This document shows, piece after piece, positions 33,791 to 47,800 of a stretch of 64,000 nucleotides of DNA. The number at the start of each line of letters is the position of its first letter. Within the stretch, counting starts at the first letter, position 1. The notes beneath the pieces are model-generated. The model was given only the letters and a program-made list of their open reading frames with translations, was not told the DNA's origin and ran no database searches. Source of the DNA: Angiostrongylus vasorum (lineage: Eukaryota > Nematoda > Chromadorea > Rhabditida > Metastrongylidae); the NCBI GenBank assembly GCA_018806985.1, contig JADANN010000356.1:545031-609030 (forward strand). Reading direction: 5' to 3'. The translations under genes and the position numbers were made by a program.

Positions 33791-36700
33791 TCGCCGCTTG
33801 CAAAAATAGGAGGCTCGTTGCAACTGTTGCATTTCAAAGGGAGTGTAGATAAAGTTAGATTGACAAAATACTTTGCAGGACACTTTTGTCAAAAATCCAA
33901 ACTTAGAAAAGAAACCTTTTTGGCTACGTCGAAAAACTTGTATTACTGGTAAGAAGGAAGAAAGGGATGGTGTACGGCACTGCCGTGCTCCATGATCGGC
34001 GTAGTCTTCAGTGGTAGAGATGATTGCTTCATTTGCGGATTCCTGAGGAATATATTGAGATTGTAGGCTATGTGGAGTGCTGTATTTCTCGAAAACCTAA
34101 TGCTGTTGGCAAGAAGACTGGGATGGGTTACGGCATTGGCGTGCTCCACGGCACGGCGTAGTCTTCAGTGGTAGAGGTGACTGCGTATTCAGGCGATTGC
34201 TGATTAATATCATGAAATGGTAGGAGATATAGGGTGTTGTAATTCTCGAAAATCTAGTGCTTTTGGCAAGAAGACCGGGATGGGTTACGGCATTGCCGTG
34301 CTCCACGGCACGGCGTAATCAATCAGTCATAAAGATGATTGCTTCATCTGCGGATTGCTGACGAATATCATGAGATTGCAGTAGATAAAGGGAGCTGTAT
34401 TTCTTGGAAACCTAGTGGTGCAGGGATGAAGACCATGATGGGTTACGGCGTTGCCGTGCTCAACGGCACGGCATATCAATCAGTCATAGACATGATTGCT
34501 TCAGCTGCAGACTGTGATTGATATCATGAGATTGTAGAAGATAAAGGGAGCAGTATTTCTTGGAAGCCTATTGATGCAGGAAAGAAGTCCGGCATGGGTT
34601 ACGGCATTGCCGTGGTCCACAGCACGGAATATCAATCAGTCATAGACATGATTGCTTCATCTGCGGATTGCTGACGAATATCATGAGATTGCAGCAGATA
34701 AAGGGAGCTGTATTTCTCGGAAACCTAGTGGTGCAGGAAAGATGTCTGGGATGGGTTACGGCATTGCCATGCTCCACGGCACAGCGTAATCATCAGTCAT
34801 AAAGGTGATTGCTTCATCTGCGGATTGCTGACGAATTTCATGAAATAGTCGGTGATATGTGGTTCTGTTGTTTTCGAAATCCTTGTGAAGCAGGGAAGAA
34901 GACCATGATGGGTTACGGCGTTACCGTGCTCCACGGCACGGCATATCAATCAGTCATAGACATGATTGCTTCAGCTGCCGACTGTGATTGATGTCATGAG
35001 GTTGTAGGAGACAAAGGGAGCTGTATTTCTCGGAAACCTAGTGGTGCAGGAAAGATGTCTGGGATGGGTTACGGCATTGCCATGCTCCACGGCACAGCGT
35101 AATCATCAGTCATAAAGGTGATTGCTTCATCTGCGGATTGCTGACGAATATCATGAGATTGCAGTAGATAAAGGGAGCTGTATTTCTTGGAAACCTAGTG
35201 GTGCAGGGAAAGAAGACCATGACGGGTTACGGCATTGCCGTGCTCCAAGGCACAGCGTAATCATCAGTCATAAAGATGATTGCTTCATCTGCGGATTGCT
35301 GACGAATTTCATGAAATAGTCGGTGATGTGTGGTTCTGTGCTTTTCGAAAACCTAGTGGTGCATGGAAGAAGACCATGATGGGTTACGGCATTGCCGTGC
35401 TCCAAGGCACATCGTAATCATCAGTCATAAAGATGATTGCTTCATCTGCGGATTGCTGACGAGTATCATGAGATTGCAGTAGATAAAGGGAGCTGTATTT
35501 CTTGGAAACCTAGTGGTGCAGGAAAGATGTCCGGGATGGGTTACGGCATTGCCATGCTCCACGGCACGGCATAATCAATCAGTCATAGACATGATTGCTT
35601 CAGCTGCAGACTGCTGATTGATATCATGAGATTGTAGGAGATAAAGGGAGCAGTATTTCTTGGAAACCTATTGATGCAGGGAAAGAAGTCCGGGATGGGT
35701 TACGGCATTGCCGTGGTCCACAGCACGGAATATCAATCAGTCATAGACATGATTGCTTCATCTGCGGATTGCTGACGAATATCATGAGATTGCAGTAGAT
35801 AAAGGGAGCTGTATTTCTTGGAAACCTATTGATGCAGGAAAGAAGTCCGGGATGGGTTACGGCATTGCCATGCTCCACGGCACAGCGTAATCATCAGTCA
35901 TAAAGGTGATTGCTTCATCTGCGGATTGCTGACGAATATCATGAGATTGCAGCAGATAAAGGGAGCTGTATTTCTCGAAACCTAGTGGTGCAGGAAAGAA
36001 GTCCGGGATGGGTTACGGCATTGCCATGCTCCACGGCACAGCGTAATCATCAGTCATAAAGGTGATTGCTTCATCTGCGGATTGCTGACGAATTTCATGA
36101 AATAGTCGGTGATATGTGGTTCTGTTGTTTTTCGAAATCCTTGTGAAGCAGGGAAGAAGACCATGATGGGTTACGGCGTTGCCGTGCTCCACGGCACGGC
36201 ATATCAATCAGTCATAGACATGATTGCTTCAGCTGCAGACTGTGATTGATGTCATGAGGTTGTAGGAGACAAAGGGAGCTGTATTTCTCGGAAACCTAGT
36301 GGTGCAGGAAAGATGTCTGGGATGGGTTACGGCATTGCCATGCTCCACGGCACAGCGTAATCATCAGTCATAAAGGTGATTGCTTCATCTGCGGATTGCT
36401 GACGAATTTCATGAAATAGTCGGTGATATGTGGTTCTGTTGTTTTCGAAATCCTTGTGAAGCAGGGAAGAAGACCATGATGGGTTACGGCGTTGCCGTGC
36501 TCCACGGCACGGCATATCAATCAGTCATAGACATGATTGCTTCAGCTGCCGACTGTGATTGATGTCATGAGGTTGTAGGAGATAAAGGGAGCTGTATTTC
36601 TCGGAAACCTAGTGGTGCAGGAAAGATGTCCGGGATGGGTTACGGCATTGCCGTGCTCCACGGCACAGCGTAATCATCAGTCATAAAGATGATTGCTTCA

Positions 36701-37115
36701 TCTGCGGATTGCTGACGAATATCATGAGATTGCAGTAGATAAAGGGAGCTGTATTTCTTGGAAACCTAGTGGTGCAGGGAAATGAAGTACCAGGGATGGG
36801 TTACGGCATTGCCGTGCTCCACGGCACAGCGTAATCATCAGTCATAAAGATGATTGCTTCATCTGCGGATTGCTGACGAATTTCATGAAATAGTCGGTGA
36901 TGTGTGGTTCTGTGCTTTTTCGAAAACCTAGTGGTGCATGGAAGAAGACCATGATGGGTTACGGCATTGCCGTGCTCCAAGGCACATCGTAATCATCAGT
37001 CATAAAGATGATTGCTTCATCTGCGGATTGCTGACGAGTATCATGAGATTGCAGTAGATAAAGGGAGCTGTATTTCTTGGAAACCTAGTGGTGCAGGAAA
37101 GATGTCCGGGATGGG

Positions 37116-40100
37116 TTACGGCATTGCCATGCTCCACGGCACAGCGTAATCATCAGTCATAAAGGTGATTTGCTTCATCTGCGGATTGCTGACGAATTTC
37201 ATGAAATAGTCGGTGATATGTGGTTCTGTGGTTTTCGAAATCCTTGTGGAGCAGGGAAGAAGACCATGATGGGTTACGGCGTTGCCGTGCTCAACGGCAC
37301 GGCATATCAATCAGTCATAGACATGATTGCTTCAGCTGCAGACTGTGATTGATATCATGAGATTGTAGAAGATAAAGGGAGCAGTATTTCTTGGAAGCCT
37401 ATTGATGCAGGAAAGAAGTCCGGGCATGGGTTACGGCATTGCCGTGGTCCACAGCACGGAATATCAATCAGTCATAGACATGATTGCTTCATCTGCGGAT
37501 TGCTGACGAATATCATGAGATTGCAGCAGATAAAGGGAGCTGTATTTCTTGGAAACCTATTGATGCAGGAAAGAAGTCCGGGATGGGTTACGGCATTGCC
37601 ATGCTCCACGGCACAGCGTAAATCATCAGTCATAAAGGTGATTGCTTCATCTGCGGATTGCTGACGAATTTCATGAAATAGTCGGTGATATGTGGTTCTG
37701 TTGTTTTCGAAATCCTTGTGAAGCAGGGAAGAAGACCATGATGGGTTACGGCGTTGCCGTGCTCAACGGCACGGCATATCAATCAGTCATAGACATGATT
37801 GCTTCAGCTGCAGACTGTGATTGATGTCATGAGGTTGTAGGAGATAAAGGGAGCTGTATTTCTCGGAAACCTAGTGGTGCAGGAAAGATGTCTGGGATGG
37901 GTTACGGCATTGCCATGCTCCACGGCACAGCGTAATCATCAGTCATAAAGGTGATTGCTTCATCTGCGGATTGCTGACGAATTTCATGAAATAGTCGGTG
38001 ATATGTGGTTCTGTGGTTTTCGAAATCCTTGTGGAGCAGGGAAGAAGACCATGATGGGTTACGGCATTGCCGTGCTCCACGGCACGGCATATCAATCAGT
38101 CATAGACATGATTGCTTCATCTGCGGATTGCTGACTGAGTATCATGAGATTGCAGTAGATAAAGGGAGCTGTATTTCTTGGAAACCTAGTGGTGCAGGGA
38201 AATGAAGTCCGGGATGGGTTACGGCATTGCCGTGCTCCACGGCACAGCGTAATCATCAGTCATAAAGATGATTGCTTCATCTGCGGATTGCTGACGAATT
38301 TCATGAAATAGTCGGTGATGTGTGGTTCTGTGCTTTTCGAAAACCTAGTGGTGCATGGGAAGAAGACCATGATGGGTTACGGCATTGCCGTGCTCCAAGG
38401 CACAGCGTAATCATCAGTCATAAAGATGATTGCTTCATCTGCGGATTGCTGACGAGTATCATGAGATTGCAGTAGATAAAGGGAGCTGTATTTCTTGGAA
38501 ACCTAGTGGTGCAGGAAATGAAGTACGGGATGGGTTACGGCATTGCCGTGCTCCACGGCACAGCGTAATCATCAGTCATAAAGATGATTGCTTCATCTGC
38601 GGATTGCTGACGAATTTCATGAAATAGTCGGTGATGTGTGGTTCTGTGCTTTTCGAAAACCTAGTGGTGCATGGAAGAAGACCATGATGGGTTACGGCAT
38701 TGCCGTGCTCAAGGCACAGCGTAATCATCAGTCATAAAGATGATTGCTTCATCTGCGGATTGCTGACGAGTATCATGAGATTGCAGTAGATAAAGGGAGC
38801 TGTATTTCTTGGAAACCTAGTGGTGCAGGGATGAAGACCATGATGGGTTACGGCGTTGCCGTGCTCAACGGCACGGCATATCAATCAGTCATAGACATGA
38901 TTGCTTCAGCTGCAGACTGTGATTGATTTCATGAGATTGTAGTGGGATAAAGGAGGTGTATTTATTGGAAGCCTATTGATGCAGGAAAGATGTCCGGGAT
39001 GGGTTACGGCATTGCCGTGCTCCACGGCACAGCGTTATCATCAGTCATAAAGATGATTGCTTCATCTGCGGATTGCTGACGAATTTCATGAAATAGTCGG
39101 TGATGTGTGGTTCTGTGCTTTTCGAAAACCTAGTGGTGCATGGAAGAAGACCATGATGGGTTATGGCATTGCCATGCTCCACGGCACAGTGTAATCATCA
39201 GTCATAAAGGTGATTGCTTCATCTTCGGATTGCTGACGAATTTCATGAAATAGTCGGTGATGTGTGGTTCTGTGCTTTTCGAAAACCTAGTGGTGCATGG
39301 AAGAAGACCATGATGGGTTACGGCATTTGCCATGCTCCACGGCACAGCGTAATCATCAGTCATAAAGATGATTGCTTCATCTGCGGATTGCTGACGAATT
39401 TCATGAGATTGCAGTGGATAAAGGGAGCTGTATTTCTTGGAAACCTAGTGGTGCAGGGATGAAGACCATGATGGGTTACGGCGTTGCCGTGCTCAACGGC
39501 ACGGCATATCAATCAGTCATAGACATGATTGCTTCAGCTGCAGACTGTGATTGATGTCATGAGATTGTAGGAGACAAAGGGAGCTGTATTTCTCGGAAAC
39601 CTAGTGGTGCAGGGAAAGAAGTCCGGGATGGGTTACGGCATTGCCGTGCTCCACGGCACAGCGTAATCATCAGTCATAAAGGTGATTGCTTCATCTGCGG
39701 ATTGCTGACGAATTTCATGAAATAGTCGGTGATGTGTGGTTCTGTGCTTTTTCGGAAAACCTAGTGGTGCATGGAAGAAGACCATGATGGGTTACGGCAT
39801 TGCCGTGCTCCACGGCACAGCGTAATCATCAGTCATAAAGATGATTGCTTCATCTGCGGATTGCTGACGAGTATCATGAGATTGCAGTAGATAAAGGGAG
39901 CTGTATTTCTTGGAAACCTAGTGGTGCAGGGAAGAAGACCATGATGGGTTACGGCGTTGCCGTGCTCAACGGCACGGCATATCAATCAGTCATAGACATG
40001 ATTGCTTCAGCTGCAGACTGTGATTGATATCATGAGATTGTAGAAGATAAAGGGAGCTGTATTTATTGGAAGCCTATTGATGCAGGAAAGATGTCCGGGA

Positions 40101-40896
40101 TGGGTTACGGCATTGCCGTGCTCCACGGCACAGCGTAATCATCAGTCATAAAGATGATTGCTTCATCTGCGGATTGCTGACGAATTTCATGAAATAGTCG
40201 GTGATGTGTGGTTCTGTGCTTTTTCGAAAACCTAGTGGTGCATGGAAGAAGACCATGATGGGTTACGGCATTGCCGTGCTCCACGGCACAGCGTAATCAT
40301 CAGTCATAAAGATGATTGCTTCATCTGCGGATTGCTGACGAATATCATGAGATTGCAGTAGATAAAGGGAGCTGTATTTCTTGGAAACCTAGTGGTGCAG
40401 GGAAATGAAGACCATGATGGGTTACGGCATTGCCGTGCTCCACGGCACAGCGTATCAATCAGTCATAGACGATGATTGCTTCAGCTGCGGATTGCTGACT
40501 GAGTATCATGAGATTGTAGTAGATAAAGGGAGCTGTATTTCTTGGAAACCTAGTGGTGCAGGGAAAGAAGTCCGGGATGGGTTACGGCATTGCCGTGCTC
40601 CACGGCACAGCGTAATCATCAGTCATAAAGATGATTGCTTCATCTGCGGATTGCTGACGAATTTCATGAAATAGTCGGTGATGTGTGGTTCTGTGCTTTT
40701 TCGAAAACCTAGTGGTGCATGGAAGAAGACCATGATGGGTTACGGCATTGCCGTGCTCCACGGCACAGCGTAATCATCAGTCATAAAGATGATTGCTTCA
40801 TCTGCGGATTGCTGACGAGTATCATGAGATTGCAGTAGATAAAGGGAGCTGTATTTCTTGGAAACCTAGTGGTGCAGGAAAGATGTCCGGGATGGG
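37116..40896. repeat. Higher-order repeat unit, copy 1 (about 3.78 kb, 24 monomers)
   Basis: Delimited by a marker monomer with an extra T (GGTGATTTGCTTC) that recurs at 37168, 40949, 44889 and 48831 in the same context. Other markers keep the same offset: the GTGGGATAAAGGAGGTG monomer (38941, 42724) and the ATCTTCGGATTG variant (39221, 43004), both about 3783 bp apart. Confidence 0.8.
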
Positions 40897-43800
40897 TTAC
40901 GGCATTGCCATGCTCCACGGCACAGCGTAATCATCAGTCATAAAGGTGATTTGCTTCATCTGCGGATTGCTGACGAATTTCATGAAATAGTCGGTGATAT
41001 GTGGTTCTGTGGTTTTCGAAATCCTTGTGGAGCAGGGAAGAAGACCATGATGGGTTACGGCGTTGCCGTGCTCAACGGCACGGCATATCAATCAGTCATA
41101 GACATGATTGCTTCAGCTGCAGACTGTGATTGATATCATGAGATTGTAGAAGATAAAGGGAGCAGTATTTCTTGGAAGCCTATTGATGCAGGAAAGAAGT
41201 CCGGCATGGGTTACGGCATTGCCGTGGTCCACAGCACGGAATATCAATCAGTCATAGACATGATTGCTTCATCTGCGGATTGCTGACGAATATCATGAGA
41301 TTGCAGCAGATAAAGGGAGCTGTATTTCTTGGAAACCTATTGATGCAGGAAAGAAGTCCGGGATGGGTTACGGCATTGCCATGCTCCACGGCACAGCGTA
41401 AATCATCAGTCATAAAGGTGATTGCTTCATCTGCGGATTGCTGACGAATTTCATGAAATAGTCGGTGATATGTGGTTCTGTTGTTTTTCGAAATCCTTGT
41501 GAAGCAGGGAAGAAGACCATGATGGGTTACGGCGTTGCCGTGCTCAACGGCACGGCATATCAATCAGTCATAGACATGATTGCTTCAGCTGCAGACTGTG
41601 ATTGATGTCATGAGGTTGTAGGAGACAAAGGGAGCTGTATTTCTCGGAAACCTAGTGGTGCAGGAAAGATGTCTGGGATGGGTTACGGCATTGCCATGCT
41701 CCACGGCACAGCGTAATCATCAGTCATAAAGGTGATTGCTTCATCTGCGGATTGCTGACGAATTTCATGAAATAGTCGGTGATATGTGGTTCTGTTGTTT
41801 TTCGAAATCCTTGTGGAGCAGGGAAGAAGACCATGATGGGTTACGGCATTGCCGTGCTCCACGGCACGGCATATCAATCAGTCATAGACATGATTGCTTC
41901 ATCTGCGGATTGCTGACTGAGTATCATGAGATTGCAGGAGATAAAGGGAGCTGTATTTCTTGGAAACCTAGTGGTGCAGGAAAGATGTCCGGGATGGGTT
42001 ACGGCATTGCCATGCTCCACGGCACAGCGTAATCATCAGTCATAAAGGTGATTGCTTCATCTGCGGATTGCTGACGAATTTCATGAAATAGTCGGTGATG
42101 TGTGGTTCTGTGCTTTTCGAAAACCTAGTGGTGCATGGAAGAAGACCATGATGGGTTACGGCATTGCCGTGCTCCAAGGCACATCGTAATCATCAGTCAT
42201 AAAGATGATTGCTTCATCTGCGGATTGCTGACGAGTATCATGAGATTGCAGTAGATAAAGGGAGCTGTATTTCTTGGAAACCTAGTGGTGCAGGAAAGAA
42301 GTCCGGGATGGGTTACGGCATTGCCATGCTCCACGGCACAGCGTAATCATCAGTCATAAAGGTGATTTGCTTCATCTGCGGATTGCTGACGAATTTCATG
42401 AAATAGTCGGTGATATGTGGTTCTGTGGTTTTCGAAAATCCCTAGTGGAGCATGGGAAGAAGACCATGATGGGTTACGGCATTGCCGTGCTCAACGGCAC
42501 ATCGTAATCATCAGTCATAAAGATGATTGCTTCATCTGCGGATTGCTGACGAGTATCATGAGATTGCAGTAGATAAAGGGAGCTGTATTTCTTGGAAACC
42601 TAGTGGTGCAGGGATGAAGACCATGATGGGTTACGGCGTTGCCGTGCTCAACGGCACGGCATATCAATCAGTCATAGACATGATTGCTTCAGCTGCAGAC
42701 TGTGATTGATTTCATGAGATTGTAGTGGGATAAAGGAGGTGTATTTATTGGAAGCCTATTGATGCAGGAAAGATGTCCGGGATGGGTTACGGCATTGCCG
42801 TGCTTCACGGCACAGCGTTATCATCAGTCACAAAGATGATTGCTTCATCTGCGGATTGCTGACGAATTTCATGAAATAGTCGGTGATGTGTGGTTCTGTG
42901 CTTTTCGAAAACCTAGTGGTGCATGGAAGAAGACCATGATGGGTTATGGCATTGCCATGCTCCACGGCACAGTGTAATCATCAGTCATAAAGGTGATTGC
43001 TTCATCTTCGGATTGCTGACGAATTTCATGAAATAGTCGGTGATGTGTGGTTCTGTGCTTTTCGAAAACCTAGTGGTGCATGGAAGAAGACCATGATGGG
43101 TTACGGCATTTCCATGCTCCACGGCACAGCGTAATCATCAGTCATAAAGATGATTGCTTCATCTGCGGATTGCTGACGAATTTCATGAGATTGCAGTGGA
43201 TAAAGGGAGCTGTATTTCTTGGAAACCTAGTGGTGCAGGGATGAAGACCATGATGGGTTACGGCGTTGCCGTGCTCAACGGCACGGCATATCAATCAGTC
43301 ATAGACATGATTGCTTCAGCTGCAGACTGTGATTGATGTCATGAGATTGTAGGAGACAAAGGGAGCTGTATTTCTCGGAAACCTAGTGGTGCAGGGATGA
43401 AGACCATGATGGGTTACGGCGTTGGCGTGCTCAACGGCACAGCGTAATCAATCAGTCATAAACATGATTGCTTCAGCTGCAGACTGTGATTGATGTCATG
43501 AGATTGTAGTAGATAAGTGGGAGCTGTATTTCTCGGAAACCTAGTGGTGCAGGGAAAGAAGTCCAGGGATGGGTTACGGCATTGCCGTGCTCGCACGGCA
43601 CAGCGTAATCATCAGTCATAAAGATGATTGCTTCATCTGCGGATTGCTGACGAATATCATGAGATTGCAGTAGATAAAGGGAGCTGTATTTCTTGGAAAC
43701 CTAGTGGTGCAGGGATGAAGACCATGATGGGTTACGGCGTTGCCGTGCTCAACGGCACGGCATATCAATCAGTCATAAACATGATTGCTTCAGCTGCAGA

Positions 43801-44836
43801 CTGCTGATTGATATCATGAGATTGCAGGAGATAAAGGGAGCTGTATTTCTTGGAAAGCCTATTGATGCAGGAAAGAAGTCCGGGATGGGTTACGGCATTG
43901 CCGTGCTCCACGGCACAGCGTAATCATCAGTCATAAAGATGATTGCTTCATCTGCGGATTGCTGACGAATTTCATGAAATAGTCGGTGATATGTGGTTCT
44001 GTGCTTTTCGAAAACCTAGTGGTGCATGGGAAGAAGACCATGATGGGTTACGGCATTGCCGTGCTCCAAGGGCACATCGTAATCATCAGTCATAAAGATG
44101 ATTGCTTCATCTGCGGATTGCTGACGAGTATCATGAGATTGCAGTAGATAAAGGGAGCTGTATTTCTTGGAAACCTAGTGGTGCAGGAAAGATGTCCGGG
44201 ATGGGTTACGGCATTGCCATGCTCCACGGCACAGCGTAATCATCAGTCATAAAGGTGATTTGCTTCATCTGCGGATTGCTGACGAATTTCATGAAATAGT
44301 CGGTGATATGTGGTTCTGTGGTTTTCGAAATCCTTGTGGAGCAGGGAAGAAGACCATGATGGGTTACGGCGTTGCCGTGCTCAACGGCACGGCATATCAA
44401 TCAGTCATAGACATGATTGCTTCATCTGCGGATTGCTGATCGAATATCATGAGATTGCAGTAGATAAAGGGAGCTGTATTTCTTGGAAACCTAGTGGTGC
44501 AGGAAAGATGTCCGGGATGGGTTACGGCATTGCCATGCTCCACGGCACAGCGTAATCATCAGTCATAAAGGTGATTGCTTCATCTGCGGATTGCTGACGA
44601 ATTTCATGAAATAGTCGGTGATGTGTGGTTCTGTGCTTTTCGAAAACCTAGTGGTGCATGGGAAGAAGACCATGATGGGTTACGGCATTGCCGTGCTCCA
44701 CGGCACAGCGTAATCATCAGTCATAAAGATGATTGCTTCATCTGCGGATTGCTGACGAGTATCATGAGATTGCAGTAGATAAAGGGAGCTGTATTTCTTG
44801 GAAACCTAGTGGTGCAGGAAAGATGTCCGGGATGGG
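40897..44836. repeat. Higher-order repeat unit, copy 2 (about 3.94 kb, 25 monomers)
   Basis: Same marker order as copy 1, one monomer longer. An additional extra-T marker monomer at 44259 shows local duplication within the unit. Confidence 0.75.
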
Positions 44837-47800
44837 TTACGGCATTGCCATGCTCCACGGCACAGCGTAATCATCAGTCATAAAGGTGATTTGCTTCATC
44901 TGCGGATTGCTGACGAATTTCATGAAATAGTCGGTGATATGTGGTTCTGTGGTTTTCGAAATCCTTGTGGAGCAGGGAAGAAGACCATGATGGGTTACGG
45001 CGTTGCCGTGCTCAACGGCACGGCATATCAATCAGTCATAGACATGATTGCTTCAGCTGCAGACTGTGATTGATATCATGAGATTGTAGAAGATAAAGGG
45101 AGCAGTATTTCTTGGAAGCCTATTGATGCAGGAAAGAAGTCCGGGCATGGGTTACGGCATTGCCGTGGTCCACGGCACGGCATATCAATCAGTCATAGAC
45201 ATGATTGCTTCATCTGCGGATTGCTGACGAATATCATGAGATTGTAGCAGATAAAGGGAGCTGTATTTCTTGGAAACCTATTGATGCAGGAAAGAAGTCC
45301 GGGATGGGTTACGGCATTGCCATGCTCCACGGCACAGCGTAAATCATCAGTCATAAAGGTGATTGCTTCATCTGCGGATTGCTGACGAATTTCATGAAAT
45401 AGTCGGTGATATGTGGTTCTGTTGTTTTCGAAATCCTTGTGAAGCAGGGAAGAAGACCATGATGGGTTACGGCGTTGCCGTGCTCAACGGCACGGCATAT
45501 CAATCAGTCATAGACATGATTGCTTCAGCTGCAGACTGTGATTGATGTCATGAGGTTGTAGGAGACAAAGGGAGCTGTATTTCTCGGAAACCTAGTGGTG
45601 CAGGAAAGATGTCTGGGATGGGTTACGGCATTGCCATGCTCCACGGCACAGCGTAATCATCAGTCATAAAGGTGATTGCTTCATCTGCGGATTGCTGACG
45701 AATTTCATGAAATAGTCGGTGATATGTGGTTCTGTTGTTTTTCGAAATCCTTGTGAAGCAGGGAAGAAGACCATGATGGGTTACGGCGTTGCCGTGCTCC
45801 ACGGCACGGCATATCAATCAGTCATAGACATGATTGCTTCAGCTGCAGACTGTGATTGATGTCATGAGGTTGTAGGAGACAAAGGGAGCTGTATTTCTCG
45901 GAAACCTAGTGGTGCAGGGAAAGAAGTCAGGGATGGGTTACGGCATTGCCGTGCTCCACGGCACAGCGTAATCATCAGTCATAAAGGTGATTGCTTCATC
46001 TGCGGATTGCTGACGAATTTCATGAAATAGTCGGTGATAGTGTGGTTCTGTGTTTTCGGAAACCTAGTGGTGCAGGGAAGAAGACCATGATGGGTTACGG
46101 CATTGCCGTGCTCCACGGCACAGCGTAATCATCAGTCATAAAGATGATTGCTTCATCTGCGGATTGCTGACGAGTATCATGAGATTGCAGTAGATAAAGG
46201 GAGCTGTATTTCTTGGAAACCTATTGGTGCAGGGAATGAAGTACGGGATGGGTTACGGCATTGCCGTGCTCCACGGCACAGCGTAATCATCAGTCATAAA
46301 GATGATTGCTTCATCTGCGGATTGCTGACGAATTTCATGAAATAGTCGGTGATGTGTGGTTCTGTGCTTTTCGAAAACCTAGTGGTGCATGGAAGAAGAC
46401 CATGATGGGTTACGGCATTGCCGTGCTCCAAGGCACAGCGTAATCATCAGTCATAAAGATGATTGCTTCATCTGCGGATTGCTGACGAGTATCATGAGAT
46501 TGCAGTAGATAAAGGGAGCTGTATTTCTTGGAAACCTAGTGGTGCAGGGATGAAGACCATGATGGGTTACGGCGTTGCCGTGCTCAACGGCACGGCATAT
46601 CAATCAGTCATAGACATGATTGCTTCAGCTGCAGACTGTGATTGATTTCATGAGATTGTATGGGATAAAGGAGGTGTATTTATTGGAAGCCTATTGATGC
46701 AGGAAAGATGTCCGGGATGGGTTACGGCATTGCCGTGCTTCACGGCGCAGCGTTATCATCAGTCACAAAGATGATTGCTTCATCTGCGGATTGCTGACGA
46801 ATTTCATGAAATAGTCGGTGATGTGTGGTTCTGTGCTTTTCGAAAACCTAGTGGTGCATGGAAGAAGACCATGATGGGTTATGGCATTGCCATGCTCCAC
46901 GGCACAGTGTAATCATCAGTCATAAAGGTTATTGCTTCATCTTCGGATTGCTGACGAATTTCATGAAATAGTCGGTGATGTGTGGTTCTGTGCTTTTCGA
47001 AAACCTAGTGGTGCATGGAAGAAGACCATGATGGGTTACGGCATTTCCATGCTCCACGGCACAGCGTAATCATCAGTCATAAAGATGATTGCTTCATGCT
47101 GCGGATTGCTGACGAATTTCATGAGATTGCAGTGGATAAAGGGAGCTGTATTTCTTGGAAACCTAGTGGTGCAGGGATGAAGACCATGATGGGTTACGGC
47201 GTTGGCGTGCTCAACGGCACGGCATATCAATCAGTCATAGACATGATTGCTTCAGCTGCAGACTGTGATTGATGTCATGAGATTGTAGGAGACAAAGGGA
47301 GCTGTATTTCTCGGAAACCTAGTGGTGCAGGGAAATGAAGTCCGGGATGGGTTACGGCATTGCCGTGCTCGACGGCACAGCGTAATCATCAGTCATAAAG
47401 ATGATTGCTTCATCTGCGGATTGCTGACGAATATCATGAGATAGTCGGTAGATAAAGTGGGAGCTGTATTTCTCGGAAACCTAGTGGTGCAGGGAAGAAG
47501 ACCATGATGGGTTACGGCATTGCCGTGCTCCACGGCACAGCGTAATCAATCAGTCATAAAGATGATTGCTTCATCTGCGGATTGCTGACTGATATCATGA
47601 GATTGTAGTAGATAAAGTGAGTCTGTATTTTTTCGGAAAGCCTAGTGATGCAGGGAAAGAAGTCCGTGATGGGTTACGGCATTGCCGTGGTCCACGGCAC
47701 AGCATATCAATCAGTCATAGACATGATTGCTTCAGCTGCCGACTGTGATTGATATCATGAGATTGTAGAAGATAAAGGGAGCAGTATTTATTGGAAGCCT

